A stretch of DNA of 64,000 nucleotides from Microbacterium proteolyticum (GCF_030818075.1 NZ_JAUSZZ010000001.1:1736001-1800000); one strand, 5' to 3'; positions 1-9,264 are shown, counted from the first letter of the stretch. Notes: generated from the letters alone by a model not told the origin. Made by a program: numbers and translations.

Positions 1-480
1 GGGCACCTGACGGCGGTGGTCATCGTGCCCGTGCTCGGGGCGCTCGCCCTGTTCCTGTCGCGCCGACGATGGTCGGCGCTGTACTTCCTGTCGGCCTCGG
101 TGGGCAGCGCGCTGCTCGTGCAAGTGGTCAAGCACACGTTCGGCCGGGCCCGGCCCGAGGACATCCTCATCCTCAGCGACTACGGTTCGTTCCCCTCCGG
201 CCACACGGCCAACGCGGCCACCATCGCCGTGGTCGCCGCCGTGCTGTTCCCGCACCTGGGAGTGCGGATCGCCGGGGTGGCCTGGGTGGTGCTGATGGCG
301 TTCAGCCGCACGTACCTGCACGCGCATTGGCTTTCCGACACCATCGGTGGCGCTCTCATCGGCGCGGGTGCGGCCTTCGTCTTCGCTGCGGCGTTCTCGC
401 GTCTGCGCGCTCGCGACGAGGACCGCCTGGCGATCCGACGCGCATATCGGACGGATGCCGCGACCCCGACCGCGTCATAG
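1..480 (+). CDS. PAP2 family phosphatase, 5' truncated by the window edge
   Basis: The frame is open to base 1, so the N-terminus lies outside the window; the GTG at 16 is probably internal. PAP2 enzymes are membrane phosphatases acting on lipid phosphates or similar esters. All three family motifs are visible: KHTFGRARP (K-x6-RP), PSGHT, and SRTYLHAHWLSD (SR-x5-H-x3-D, with the catalytic His). Hydrophobic stretches before, between and after the motifs fit the usual bundle of membrane helices, and the C-terminus is a short charged tail. The substrate cannot be deduced. It ends 9 bases before the next gene. Confidence 0.9.
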   Translation, partial: GHLTAVVIVPVLGALALFLSRRRWSALYFLSASVGSALLVQVVKHTFGRARPEDILILSDYGSFPSGHTANAATIAVVAAVLFPHLGVRIAGVAWVVLMAFSRTYLHAHWLSDTIGGALIGAGAAFVFAAAFSRLRARDEDRLAIRRAYRTDAATPTAS

Positions 481-489
481 GCTGGCGCC

Positions 490-2718
490 ATGAGCGACCC
501 CGGCGATTCCGTCCCCGTTTCGTCCGCGTCCGCGTCCGATGCCGAACTGGCGCGGCTGCGAGCGGAAGCGGAGGCAGCCGAGGCGGAGTTGCGGCTGGCG
601 CGAGCGCGCGCCGACCTCGCAGCCGCGGAGGCTGCGGCCGCCGCGGCCCGCGCGCGTGCGGCGGCCGGCGAGGGCGCGTCCGCCGCGTCCGGCGCGTCCG
701 GCGCGGCCGGCGCGGTGCCGACGGATGTCGCGGCAGCGGCGGGTGCGGCCGCACCGACGGATGTCGCGGCCTCGGCGAGTGCGGCGAATGCGGACGAGAC
801 GTCGGTGAGGGATGCCGCCGGCCCCGGCGTCGCGGACAGCACGGCCGACGCGGAGACGCGCTCGCCGGGCGCCGGTGACGCACCGGCCGCCTCGTCGGCG
901 CCGGCGCAGACGCGGTCGCTGACCGGCGGAGCGCCGGGCGCGGCGTCAGCGCAGGCGGAGACGCCGTCGTCGGCCGCGGGCGGAGCGCCGGCCGGCTCGT
1001 CGGCGCCGTCGCAGACGTGGTCGCCGGGCGCCGGCGAAGCACCGGCCGCCGCGTCGACGACGACCGCGCCGTCGTCTCCGGCATCCGCCGCCCCCCTCAC
1101 CGAAGACCAGGTCGCGCGGATCGCCGCCGGGTACGCCGTCGACGGCGCCGCACTCGACCTCGGGGTGCTCGTCAACGGCGGGCCGGTGGCATCCGCGCCC
1201 ATTCGTATTCCGCTGGCCATGACCAATCGTCACGGACTCGTGGCCGGAGCGACCGGCACCGGTAAGACGCGCACGCTGCAGCTCTTGGCCGAGCAGCTGT
1301 CCGAGAACGGCGTGCCGGTGTTCGCCGCCGACATCAAGGGCGACCTGTCGGGCATCGCCGCGGCGGGCGTGCCGAGCGACAAGCTCGCCGCGCGCACGGC
1401 TGCGCTCGGGCAGAACTGGTCGCCGCGCGCTTTCCCGACGGAGTTCTACGCGCTCGGCGACGACGTGGGGTCGGGCATTCCGGTCCGCGCCACCGTCTCG
1501 GGCTTCGGTCCGCTGCTGCTCAGTCGCGTACTCGGGCTCAACGCCACACAGGAGTCGAGCCTCGGGCTGGTGTTCCACTACGCCGACGAGAAGGGCCTGG
1601 CCCTGGTCGACCTGTCCGATCTGCGGGCGGTGCTCACCTACCTCACCAGCGACGAGGGCAAGGCGGAGCTGAAGGGCATCGGCGGGCTGTCGGCCGCGAC
1701 GGCCGGTGTCATCCTGCGCGAGCTCGTCGGCTTCGCCGGCGTGGGCGCGGAGTCGTTCTTCGGCGAGCCCGAGCTCGACGTGCGGGCGTTCCTGCGGACG
1801 GATGCCACGGGCGCGGGCATCGTGAGCCTGCTCGAGGTGCCCAACGTCGCCGCCCGCCCCGAGCTGTACTCGACGTTCCTCATGTACCTGCTCGCGGAGC
1901 TGTACGAAGTGCTGCCCGAGGTGGGAGACGTCGACAAGCCCAAGCTGGTGTTCTTCTTCGACGAGGCGCACCTGCTCTTCCGCGACGCGTCGAAGGCGTT
2001 CCTGGCCGCCATCACGCAGACGGTGCGGCTCATCCGGTCGAAGGGCGTGGGCGTGTTCTTCGTCACGCAGACGCCCAAAGACGTTCCCGGTGACGTGCTG
2101 GCCCAGCTCGGCTCACGCGTGCAGCACGCACTCCGCGCCTTCACCCCCGACGACGCCAAGGCGCTGCGGGCGTCGGTGCGCACCTACCCCGACTCGGGGT
2201 ACGACCTCGAGCGGGTGCTGCAGGAGCTGGGGACCGGCGAGGCGATCATCACCGTCATGAGCGAACGCGGTGCGCCGACCCCGGTGGCGTGGACGCGTCT
2301 GTTCGCGCCGCGGGCGTCGATGTCGCCGATCCCCGCGGATGCCATGGCCTCGGCCGTGACGGCATCCCCCCTCTTCGCCACGTACGGGACGCCGATCGAC
2401 CGCGAGTCGGCGAGAGAGATCCTCGGCGCGCGCATGCAGGCTGCGACCGAGGCCCGCGAGGCGGAGGAGCGGGCGAAGAAGGCGGCAGCCGACGCTGCCG
2501 AGTACGCCAAGCAGAAGGCCGCGATCGACAAAGCGAACGCCGCCGCGCAGAAGAAAGCGCAGCAGGAGTACGAGCGGATCCTCCGGTCCACCTCGGCGCC
2601 CCGGTCGCGCGCGAGCGCCCCGGCTCCCGGGCTGGACGGTCTGCTCGGGCGTGGGGCGACGAAGAGCATCGTGACCGGCGTCATCCGCGGGATCTTCGGG
2701 ACCGGTCGGCGGCGCTGA
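490..2718 (+). CDS. HerA-like ATPase, DUF853 family
   Basis: 742-residue P-loop ATPase of the HerA/FtsK-like DUF853 family, whose role in the cell is poorly defined. The N-terminal 60 residues are an Ala/Glu/Arg-rich predicted coiled coil. About residues 60-200 are Ala/Pro/Ser-rich and contain roughly four imperfect repeats of about 20 residues (GGAP-A-S-SAP-QT-S pattern). The ATPase core follows, with Walker A GATGTGKT near residue 253 and Walker B FFFDEAH near 488. A second coiled coil spans about 650-695, and the tail is basic (ending GTGRRR). The core is family-typical; the long low-complexity N-terminal insert is the odd part. ATG lies 9 bases after the PAP2 stop. Confidence 0.9.
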   Translation: MSDPGDSVPVSSASASDAELARLRAEAEAAEAELRLARARADLAAAEAAAAAARARAAAGEGASAASGASGAAGAVPTDVAAAAGAAAPTDVAASASAANADETSVRDAAGPGVADSTADAETRSPGAGDAPAASSAPAQTRSLTGGAPGAASAQAETPSSAAGGAPAGSSAPSQTWSPGAGEAPAAASTTTAPSSPASAAPLTEDQVARIAAGYAVDGAALDLGVLVNGGPVASAPIRIPLAMTNRHGLVAGATGTGKTRTLQLLAEQLSENGVPVFAADIKGDLSGIAAAGVPSDKLAARTAALGQNWSPRAFPTEFYALGDDVGSGIPVRATVSGFGPLLLSRVLGLNATQESSLGLVFHYADEKGLALVDLSDLRAVLTYLTSDEGKAELKGIGGLSAATAGVILRELVGFAGVGAESFFGEPELDVRAFLRTDATGAGIVSLLEVPNVAARPELYSTFLMYLLAELYEVLPEVGDVDKPKLVFFFDEAHLLFRDASKAFLAAITQTVRLIRSKGVGVFFVTQTPKDVPGDVLAQLGSRVQHALRAFTPDDAKALRASVRTYPDSGYDLERVLQELGTGEAIITVMSERGAPTPVAWTRLFAPRASMSPIPADAMASAVTASPLFATYGTPIDRESAREILGARMQAATEAREAEERAKKAAADAAEYAKQKAAIDKANAAAQKKAQQEYERILRSTSAPRSRASAPAPGLDGLLGRGATKSIVTGVIRGIFGTGRRR

Positions 2719-2780
2719 GCGCCGCTTTCGACGGAGCGGTCGCCTCGCTGTGCGCCGTGGGCTTCGAGGCGGCCGGGCGG

Positions 2781-3335
2781 GGCGGGCGCTTGCGCGGTTA
2801 TGTGCGCAAATTCTGCTGATTGGGGCGGGTTCGGGCTGAGGTTGTGCGCGTTGCGGAGGTTGTGTCGCCGGCGAGGCGGCCGGGCGGGGCGGGCGCTTGC
2901 GTAGTTATGCGCGCAAACTCTGTTGGTTGGGGCGGGTTCGGGCTGAGGTTGTGCGCGTTGCGGAGGTTGTGTCGCCGGCGGGCGGGCGGGGCGGGCGGTT
3001 GCGCAGTTATGCGCGCAAACTCTGTTGGTTGGGGCGGGTTTGGGCTGAGGTTGTGCGCGCAAACACTGTTGGTTGGGGCGGGTTTGGGCTGAGGTTGTGC
3101 GCATCGCGGAGGTTGTGTCGCCGGCGGGCGGGCGGGGCGGGCGGTTGCGCAGTTATGCGCGCAAACTCTGCTGGTCGGGGCGGGTTTGGGCTGAGGTTGT
3201 GCGCATCGCGGAGGTTGTGTCGCCGGCGGGCGGGCGGGGCGGGCGGTTGCGCAGTTATGCGCGCAAACTCTGTTGGTTGGGGCGGGTTTGGGCTGCGGTC
3301 ATGCGCATCGCGGAGGTTGTGTCGTCGGCGGGGTG
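2781..3335. repeat. Tandem array of about 102-bp units between convergent genes
   Basis: Fills most of the 714-base gap between two convergent genes. Using GTTATG as anchor, units begin at 2797, 2904, 3006, 3152 and 3254, giving steps of 107, 102, 146 and 102. The 146 step contains an extra partial copy of about 44 bp (the GCAAAC-CTGTTGGTTGGGG segment is repeated at 3016 and 3059). Each unit has an A part (GTTATGCGCGCAAACTC) and a B part (GAGGTTGTGCGC and GAGGTTGTGTCGCC), themselves similar. Short open frames run through the array on both strands, but they are repeats of one another with no family match I recognise, so I do not call genes. Confidence 0.9.
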
Positions 3336-3390
3336 GCTGCTCGGGCCGGCCGTGAGCCGCTGAGACCGTCCGGCGCAGCGGGACGCGGAG

Positions 3391-3425
3391 GGGGAGGGAT
3401 GCCGGTGCCCCCGGCATCCCTCCCC
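3391..3425 (-). terminator. Perfect 15-bp hairpin, likely terminator
   Basis: GGGGAGGGATGCCGG, a 5-base loop, then its exact reverse complement, 7 bases beyond the stop codon of the minus-strand transporter. There is no T-tract, as is usual for actinobacterial terminators. It could also stop read-through from the HerA-like gene on the other strand. Confidence 0.75.
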
Positions 3426-3432
3426 GTCGGCG

Positions 3433-4917
3433 TCAGGGCCGGCGCAGCTCGAGCGGCATGGTCGAGGTGTCGATGAGCGGGTCGTCATCCTGGCGCTCGA
3501 CGAGCGCCTCGGCCTCGGCGGGCGTCTCGACCGTCGGCACGGAGCCGAGCAGCGGGCGCTTCGCGGTCTCGGGCATCGCCAGCAGCGCGACCAGGCCGAG
3601 AGCTGCGAAGAACATGATGTAGAACGCCGGCATGAGGGTGTTGCCGGTCGCGTCGATGAGCGCCTGGCTGAAGAGCGGTGTCGTACCGCCGAACAGCGAC
3701 ACCGACACGTTGTAGGCGATCGCCATGGCCCCGAAGCGCGACGCGGTCGGGAAGAGCGCCGGCAGGGTGGATGCCGCGATGCTGGCGTAGAACGCCACGG
3801 GAACGGCCGCGAGCACGAGCGCGATCATCACCGCCCAGACCTCGCCGATCTGCATGATGACGAAGGCCGGGATCAGCAGCACGAGCGCGGAGCCGGCGGC
3901 CATGACGTAGATGGGCTTGCGGCCGACCTTGTCGCTGAGCCGCCCGAAGATCGGGAGCATGGCCGACATCAACAGCAGCACGGGCACGGTGGCCACGGCC
4001 GACATGACGTTGGAGACGCCGACCTCCTTCTCGAGGTAGACCGGCATGTAGCTCGTGAGCGCGTAGCCGGCGGTGTTGGTGGCCGCCACCAGGGCGATCG
4101 CGATGAGGAGCGCACGCCAGTGGTGACGGACGATGCCGCCGAGGCCCTGGCGGGCCATGGGGTCGTCCTTGTCGATCTCCTGCGCCGCTTCGGCGGCGTG
4201 GGTCTGCTCGAAGGAGGGCGTCTCGGGGATCTTGAGGCGGAACCAGATGGCCACGATCCCGAGGGGAATCGCGAGCAGGAACGGGATGCGCCAGCCGTAC
4301 TCGGTCATGGCATCCGGACCGGAGACGCTCGTCGCGATCGCCGTCGTGATGGCGACCACCCCGGCACCCGCGGCGAAGCCGACGTACGAGCCCACATCGA
4401 GCCACGACGACCAGAACCCGCGGCGGCGGTCGGGGGAGAACTCCGAAACGTAGGTGGTCGCGCCGGCGTACTCACCGCCTGTGGAGAAGCCCTGCACCAT
4501 CTTGAGCAGATACAGCGGGACGATCGCCCACAGCCCGATCTGGGCGGAGGTGGGCAGGATGCCGATGAGCGCGGTGGCCGCGGCCATCATGGCCATCGTG
4601 AGGAAGAGCACCTTCTGCCGGCCGATGCGGTCGCCGAGGGGGCCGAGGACGAATCCGCCGAAGGGGCGGACGAGGAAGGAGATCGCGAAGCCGAGCAGGG
4701 TGACCAGCAGGCCCCAGGGGTCGGGGAGGTCGGACGCGAAGACGGCGGTGAGGGTGACCGCCAGGTAGCCGTAGATGCCGAAGTCGAACCACTCCATGAA
4801 GTTGCCGACCACGGTGCCGCCGATGGCGGTGCGGACGCGCTTCTTGTCGACGACGATGACGTCGTCGACCTGGAGCCGGGGGGCTTCGGATGTCGAGGGG
4901 GGTGTCTCGTTCATCAT
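3433..4917 (-). CDS. MFS transporter, metabolite:H+ symporter (ProP-like) family
   Basis: About 494 residues with 12 predicted membrane helices. The MHS-type start of TM1 (NFMEWFDFGIYGYLA), the loop motif GDRIGRQK between TM2 and TM3, and its counterpart RLSDKVGRKP in the second half are visible. Family members import proline, betaine, citrate, dicarboxylates or shikimate with protons; the substrate here is not determined. Two adjacent ATG codons (4917 and 4914) are candidate starts; an upstream start at 4983 is possible but would add an unconserved-looking leader. A betaine role would fit the catabolic region at 35-55 kb, but it is 30 kb away and this link is speculation. Confidence 0.88.
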   Translation of the reverse strand: MMNETPPSTSEAPRLQVDDVIVVDKKRVRTAIGGTVVGNFMEWFDFGIYGYLAVTLTAVFASDLPDPWGLLVTLLGFAISFLVRPFGGFVLGPLGDRIGRQKVLFLTMAMMAAATALIGILPTSAQIGLWAIVPLYLLKMVQGFSTGGEYAGATTYVSEFSPDRRRGFWSSWLDVGSYVGFAAGAGVVAITTAIATSVSGPDAMTEYGWRIPFLLAIPLGIVAIWFRLKIPETPSFEQTHAAEAAQEIDKDDPMARQGLGGIVRHHWRALLIAIALVAATNTAGYALTSYMPVYLEKEVGVSNVMSAVATVPVLLLMSAMLPIFGRLSDKVGRKPIYVMAAGSALVLLIPAFVIMQIGEVWAVMIALVLAAVPVAFYASIAASTLPALFPTASRFGAMAIAYNVSVSLFGGTTPLFSQALIDATGNTLMPAFYIMFFAALGLVALLAMPETAKRPLLGSVPTVETPAEAEALVERQDDDPLIDTSTMPLELRRP

Positions 4918-5045
4918 TCCAGCTTCACCCGCGTCGCTTTCGTTTCCAAACCGGAGGTGCGTTTCGCGGCCGGGCTCGCTCACCGCTCTCTTCTCGGCGT
5001 CGTCAAGCCCCCGGCGATGTCGGAGGCCGCGCGTACCGTGTCGGC

Positions 5046-6650
5046 ATGAGCGAGCTGACCACCCCTACCGGCCGCGAACCGGCCCTCGTCGCACAGCCCC
5101 GTCCCGATGGATCGTCGCCCCGCGCCTTGGTACTCGGCGCCACGGGCTACCTGGGTGGCCGGCTCGTTCCGCGACTGCTCGCCGCGGGGTACCGGGTGCG
5201 CGTGCTCGCGCGCGACGCTCGTCGCGCGAAGGCGTTCCCGTGGGGCGAGAAGGTCGAGATCGTCACCGGAGATGCCACCGACACGACGGCCGTGCGCGAG
5301 GCCGTCGAGGCGGTCGACGTCGTCTACTACCTCATCCATTCGATGGGCGGCGGACGCGATTTCGAGGCCACCGATCGCCGCGCGGCGCAGACCGTCGCCG
5401 ACGCGGCGGCCGAGGCGGCCGTGAGTCGCATCGTCTACCTCGGGGGATTGCACCCCGACGACGCGCCGCTGTCGCCGCACCTGCGTTCGCGCGTCGAGGT
5501 CGGGGACATCCTCCTCGCGAGCGGCGTTCCCACGCTCGTGCTGCAGGCCGGAGTGGTCATCGGGTCGGGGTCGGCGTCGTTCGAGATGGTCCGGCATCTC
5601 ACCGATGTGCTGCCCTACATGCCGGCGCCGAAGTGGGTGCGCAATCACATTCAGCCCATCGCGGTGCGCGACGTGCTGCACTACCTGCTGGGCGCGGCGC
5701 GGGTGGCGCCGAACGTCAACCGCGCGGTCGACATCGGCGGCCCCGACGTGCTGCGGTACGGGCAGATGATGAACGGCTACGCGCTCGAGGCGGGGCTCAA
5801 CCAGCGTCCGATCGCCTCGTTGCCGGTGCTCACGCCACGGTTGGCGTCGCACTGGGTCAATCTCGTCACGCCCATCCCGAAGTCCATCGCGCGCCCGCTC
5901 GTGGAGTCGCTGCAGAACGACTGCGTCGTCAAGGACCGCGCGGTCGACGACCTCATCCCCCGCCCCGAGGCGGGGCTCATGCCCTATCGCGACGCGGTGC
6001 GGCTGGCGCTGCGGCGCGTGAACGACGACGACATCGAGACCAGCTGGCTGGATGCCGAGGTCTCGGGCGTTCCGAGCGACCCGCTGCCGAGCGATCCCGA
6101 CTGGGCGGGCCGCCTGGTCTACACCGACGTGCGCACCATGACGACGACGGCGAACGTCAAGCAGCTGTGGTCGGTGATCGAGGGGATCGGCGGCGAGAAC
6201 GGCTGGTACTCCTCGCCGCTGCTGTGGGCGATCCGCGGGTGGATGGACCGGCTCGTGGGCGGGGTGGGCCTCGCGCGCGGCCGGCGCAGCCGTTCCGTGG
6301 TCACCGTCGGCGACGCGCTGGACTTCTGGCGCGTCGAGGCGATCGAGCCCGGGCATCTGCTGCGGCTGCGCGCCGAGATGAAGGTTCCCGGCGGCGCGTG
6401 GCTCGAGCTGCGCGCGACGCCGGAGGGGGACGGCGCCCGCTTCGATCAGCGCGCCCTGTTCTTCCCGCACGGTCTGCCCGGCCGGCTGTACTGGATGGCC
6501 GTGCTGCCCTTCCACGGCCTGATCTTCAGCGGCATGGCGCGGCGCATCACCGCGGCCGCCGAGCACGTGCAGCACGACGAGCCCGAGCCGAAGGCGGAGG
6601 CCGGCCGCATCGCTCCGGAGGTGCCCGAGGTCGAGGCGCTGAGTCGCTGA
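5046..6650 (+). CDS. NAD(P)-binding SDR-like protein with C-terminal DUF2867
   Basis: 534 residues. The N-terminal half is an atypical (NmrA-like) Rossmann domain with glycine motif LVLGATGYLGGRLV near residue 28 and YYLIHSMGGG near 98. The C-terminal part (from about residue 360, VYTDVRTMTTTANVKQLW onward) is the DUF2867 domain. The combination is widespread in actinobacteria but has no defined reaction. The ATG at 5046 was chosen because TACCGT (5034-5039), a -10-like hexamer, lies just upstream, suggesting a leaderless or nearly leaderless transcript. Confidence 0.85.
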   Translation: MSELTTPTGREPALVAQPRPDGSSPRALVLGATGYLGGRLVPRLLAAGYRVRVLARDARRAKAFPWGEKVEIVTGDATDTTAVREAVEAVDVVYYLIHSMGGGRDFEATDRRAAQTVADAAAEAAVSRIVYLGGLHPDDAPLSPHLRSRVEVGDILLASGVPTLVLQAGVVIGSGSASFEMVRHLTDVLPYMPAPKWVRNHIQPIAVRDVLHYLLGAARVAPNVNRAVDIGGPDVLRYGQMMNGYALEAGLNQRPIASLPVLTPRLASHWVNLVTPIPKSIARPLVESLQNDCVVKDRAVDDLIPRPEAGLMPYRDAVRLALRRVNDDDIETSWLDAEVSGVPSDPLPSDPDWAGRLVYTDVRTMTTTANVKQLWSVIEGIGGENGWYSSPLLWAIRGWMDRLVGGVGLARGRRSRSVVTVGDALDFWRVEAIEPGHLLRLRAEMKVPGGAWLELRATPEGDGARFDQRALFFPHGLPGRLYWMAVLPFHGLIFSGMARRITAAAEHVQHDEPEPKAEAGRIAPEVPEVEALSR

Positions 6651-6679
6651 CGCGGGGCGTCGCCGGCGCGCGCCCGCGC

Positions 6680-7165
6680 CCCGCGCCTCAGCAGGCGCCC
6701 CGCGCCGCCGCGCCCGGTCCGCGCTCGCGCCCGCGCTGCGCGCCTGCGCCTGCGCGCCTGCGCCTGCGCGCCTGCGCCTGCGCGACTGCGCCTGCGCCTG
6801 CGCGACTGCGCCTGCGCGACTGCGCCCGCGCTCCGCGCCTGCGCCTGCGCGACTGCGCCTGCGCGACTGCGCCCGCACTGCGCGCCTGCGCCTGCGCGAC
6901 TGCGCCTGCGCTGCGCGCCTGCGCGCCTGCGCGCCTGCGCCCGCACTGCGCGCCTGCGCCTGCGCGCCCGCGCCCGCGCTCCGCGCCTGCGCGCCCACTC
7001 CTCGCGCCTGCGCTGCGCTCCGCGCCGCCGCGCGCGGTCGGCGCCCGGTCCGCGCCCACGCCTGCGCCCCTGCGCCTGCGCTCCGCGCCGCCGCGTGCGG
7101 TCCGCGCCTGCGCTGCGCGGCTGCCCCCGCGCCCGCGCCGCTGCGCCTGCGCTGCGCCCGCGCCG
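6680..7165. repeat. Low-complexity GCGCCTGCGC-type repeat tract
   Basis: Nearly 500 bases built almost entirely from short variants of GCGCCTGCGC, GCGACTGCGC and GCCCGCGCTCC, fading into GCGCCGCGC. It follows the stop of the DUF2867 gene and precedes a separate palindromic element. A and T are almost absent apart from the T of CTG and the A of GACT. Open frames cross it on both strands because stop codons are so rare, but they encode only Arg/Ala/Gly/Pro runs. I see no gene here. Confidence 0.85.
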
Positions 7166-7172
7166 CGCGCCG

Positions 7173-7251
7173 CGAGATGACCCGGGTCTCCCGAGATGAC
7201 CGGCGATTGCGGCGAATCCCGGGTCATCTCGTGAATGCAGGGTCATCTCGG
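7173..7251. repeat. Double inverted repeat of CGAGATGACC
   Basis: Four copies of one 10-11 base word. CGAGATGACC occurs at 7173 and 7192 on the plus strand, and GGTCATCTCG at 7222 and 7241. The outer and inner copies pair: CGAGATGACCCGGG (7173-7186) with its exact complement at 7218-7231, and CCGAGATGACC (7191-7201) with 7241-7251. Each pair could form a hairpin. It sits about 50 bases before mog and could be a structured element or a REP-type repeat. Confidence 0.75.
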
Positions 7252-7299
7252 CGCAAGCCGGGCAGGCCGCGGCCCCGGTGACACGCCTAGGGTGGATCC

Positions 7300-7782
7300 G
7301 TGCCGCATGTCGCCCGGGTGATCACTGTCTCCGACCGTTCCGCTGCCGGATTGCGCGAAGACCGTGGGGGACCGCTCGCCGTCTCGCTGCTGCGCGATGC
7401 CGGGTTCGACTGCGCCGACGCGGTCGTCGTGCCCGACGGCGCCGACAGCGTTGAGGCCGCCCTGCGCGCGGCCGTCGCGGCCGGCCCGGGGTTGATCGTC
7501 ACCACCGGCGGCACCGGCATCGCCCCGCGCGACCGCACGCACGAGGGTACTGCGCGAGTGCTCGACCGCGAGCTGCCTGGCATCGCCGAGGAACTGCGCC
7601 GTCGGGGCCTGGCCGACACGCCGCTGTCGATCATCTCCCGCGGTCTCGCCGGCATCGTCGACCCGGGCACCCTGGTCGTGAACCTTCCCGGGTCCACGCG
7701 CGCCGTGGCATCCGGGATCGCCGTCATCGCCGAGATCGCACCGCACGTGCTCGACCAGCTCGCCGGAGGAGACCACGCATGA
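7300..7782 (+). CDS. mog: MogA/MoaB family molybdopterin adenylyltransferase
   Basis: 160 residues, the usual length for this family. The enzyme adenylates molybdopterin to activate it for metal insertion by MoeA. Family features are the start VITVSDRSAAG, the MPT-binding TTGGTGIAPRDRT loop near residue 65, and SRGLAGI-NLPGS near 130. The GTG start at 7300 fits the family N-terminus. Its stop overlaps the moaE start by ATGA, so the two are co-translated. The other cofactor genes follow on the opposite strand from 9339. Confidence 0.92.
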   Translation: MPHVARVITVSDRSAAGLREDRGGPLAVSLLRDAGFDCADAVVVPDGADSVEAALRAAVAAGPGLIVTTGGTGIAPRDRTHEGTARVLDRELPGIAEELRRRGLADTPLSIISRGLAGIVDPGTLVVNLPGSTRAVASGIAVIAEIAPHVLDQLAGGDHA

Positions 7783-8207
7783 GCGCCGTCCGCATCGCCC
7801 GCCTGTCGGAGCAACCGCTCGACCTCGACGCCCACCTCGACGCGGTCGAAGACGCGTCGTCGGGTGCGGTGACGACCTTCGTCGGGCGCGTCCGCGACAC
7901 CGATCCCGACGCCTCCGACGCCGTCGTCGCGCTCGAGTACAGCGCTCACCCGGATGCCGAGCAGACGCTGCACCGCATCGCCGAGACCGCCGCCGCCGGC
8001 ACCGACGCGATCGTCGCGGTCAGCCACCGCGTCGGGCGGCTCGGCGTCGGTGAGGCCGCGGTCGTGATCGCCGTGGCATCCGGTCACCGCGCCGAGGCCT
8101 TCGAGGTGTGCCGCGCGGTGATCGAGACGATCAAGACCGACCTGCCCGTGTGGAAGCGCCAGGTCGAGGCCGACGGCACAACGGAGTGGAAGGGCCTGGG
8201 GGGCTAG
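7779..8207 (+). CDS. moaE: Molybdopterin synthase large subunit MoaE
   Basis: 142 residues. MoaE binds the thiocarboxylated MoaD tail and inserts two sulfurs into precursor Z (cPMP) to make molybdopterin. Visible features are GAVTTFVGRVRD near residue 29, the conserved SHRVGRLGVGE near 85, and the C-terminal catalytic stretch PVWKRQ with the conserved lysine. ATGA overlap with mog. Its partner moaD lies 1.1 kb away on the other strand, beyond an unrelated gene, an unusual split. Confidence 0.93.
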   Translation: MSAVRIARLSEQPLDLDAHLDAVEDASSGAVTTFVGRVRDTDPDASDAVVALEYSAHPDAEQTLHRIAETAAAGTDAIVAVSHRVGRLGVGEAAVVIAVASGHRAEAFEVCRAVIETIKTDLPVWKRQVEADGTTEWKGLGG

Positions 8208-8265
8208 ACCGGCGTGGCTCCGGCGGGGTTGCGCCGAGGTCCTCGCGGGCTCGACCGCGTGAGGA

Positions 8266-9264
8266 TCAGCGGCGCGACAGCGTCGCCACGACGGGGCGGT
8301 GATCGCTGCCGGCGTCGTCGAAATCGGTGAGGACCGTGAAGGAGCGCACATCCCAGGCCGAACCGACCAGCACGTGGTCGATCGGGGCGGCGAGCCCCGG
8401 GGGTAAGCGCACCGGCCAGGTGCCGACCGCTGCCGCCCCCGCTTCGGCGGCGGCATCCCGGCACTGCCCGACCACGCCTTTCTGGTTCCCGAGGCCTGCG
8501 AGGTGATCGAGGGTCGAGTTCAGATCGCCCGCGACGATGACGTCCGGAGACGAGCACTGCGCCGCCACCCAGTCCATCCCCTCGGTCCAGTCCGACATGA
8601 TGCGCGGCAGTGGCGGCAGCGGGTGCGCGGCGACGATCGTCGGGCCGTCTCCCGCGAGGGGCCGATAGACCCCGCTGGGCACCCCGGGCGTCGAACCGGC
8701 CGACGCATCGAGCGCGTAAGGCCCGAGTTCCGTCGCGATCAGAAGCGATGTCGGAACCGGGTCGTCGCCGGGCTCCGCCTCTCGCGTGACCGCGGTCATC
8801 CGGATCCCGTCGCGGGCCAGGATGCCGACCACGTCCGCCGCGGCGACCGCGTCGGTCTCGGGAAGACTGACCACGTCTGCGCCGGTCTCGCGCACGAGTC
8901 GCGCGATGCTCTCGGTCGACGCGCCACCGCCGTAGGTGTTCCAGGTCGCGATCACGAGCTGTCCCTCGGCGACGGAACCGCCGCTCCCTCGCGCGAGGAG
9001 GACGATGCCGTTGCCCAGGGAGGCCACCGCGAGCATGATCGCGAGACCCGCCGCCACGCCCCATCGGCGTCGCAGGACCGCGACGACCGCCGCGGCGGCG
9101 GCCAGTGCCGCCAGGGCCAGAGCCAGGATGCCGCGGAAGGGGATGACGAGCGCGACCACCTGCCATCGCTGCGCACCGACGAGCTGCGGCCAGACCGCCA
9201 GGGTGGCGAGCACGGCGCCGACGGCGAGGCTGGCGAGGAAGGCGACGCGTCGCGTGTTGCGCAT
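8266..9264 (-). CDS. Membrane-anchored endonuclease/exonuclease/phosphatase family protein
   Basis: 332 residues. The first about 95 hold three hydrophobic helices; the rest is an EEP-fold domain, presumably outside the cell. Catalytic motifs in order are IATWNTYGG, SLPETD (metal-binding Glu), VAGDLNSTLDH (Asp/Asn), PIDHVLV, and the terminal SDHRPVVATL with the conserved His. The substrate (DNA, RNA, lipid or inositol phosphate) is not determined. It separates mog-moaE from moaD and is convergent with moaE. Confidence 0.85.
   Translation of the reverse strand: MRNTRRVAFLASLAVGAVLATLAVWPQLVGAQRWQVVALVIPFRGILALALAALAAAAAVVAVLRRRWGVAAGLAIMLAVASLGNGIVLLARGSGGSVAEGQLVIATWNTYGGGASTESIARLVRETGADVVSLPETDAVAAADVVGILARDGIRMTAVTREAEPGDDPVPTSLLIATELGPYALDASAGSTPGVPSGVYRPLAGDGPTIVAAHPLPPLPRIMSDWTEGMDWVAAQCSSPDVIVAGDLNSTLDHLAGLGNQKGVVGQCRDAAAEAGAAAVGTWPVRLPPGLAAPIDHVLVGSAWDVRSFTVLTDFDDAGSDHRPVVATLSRR

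Noticed and set aside
2820..3363. Overlapping repeat-encoded frames in the 102-bp array
   Set aside because: They are read from the DNA repeat in several frames on both strands and resemble one another; no gene evidence.
6446..7246. Arg/Ala-rich proteins across the CTGCGC tract
   Set aside because: Composition reflects the repeat only; no start signal or motif.
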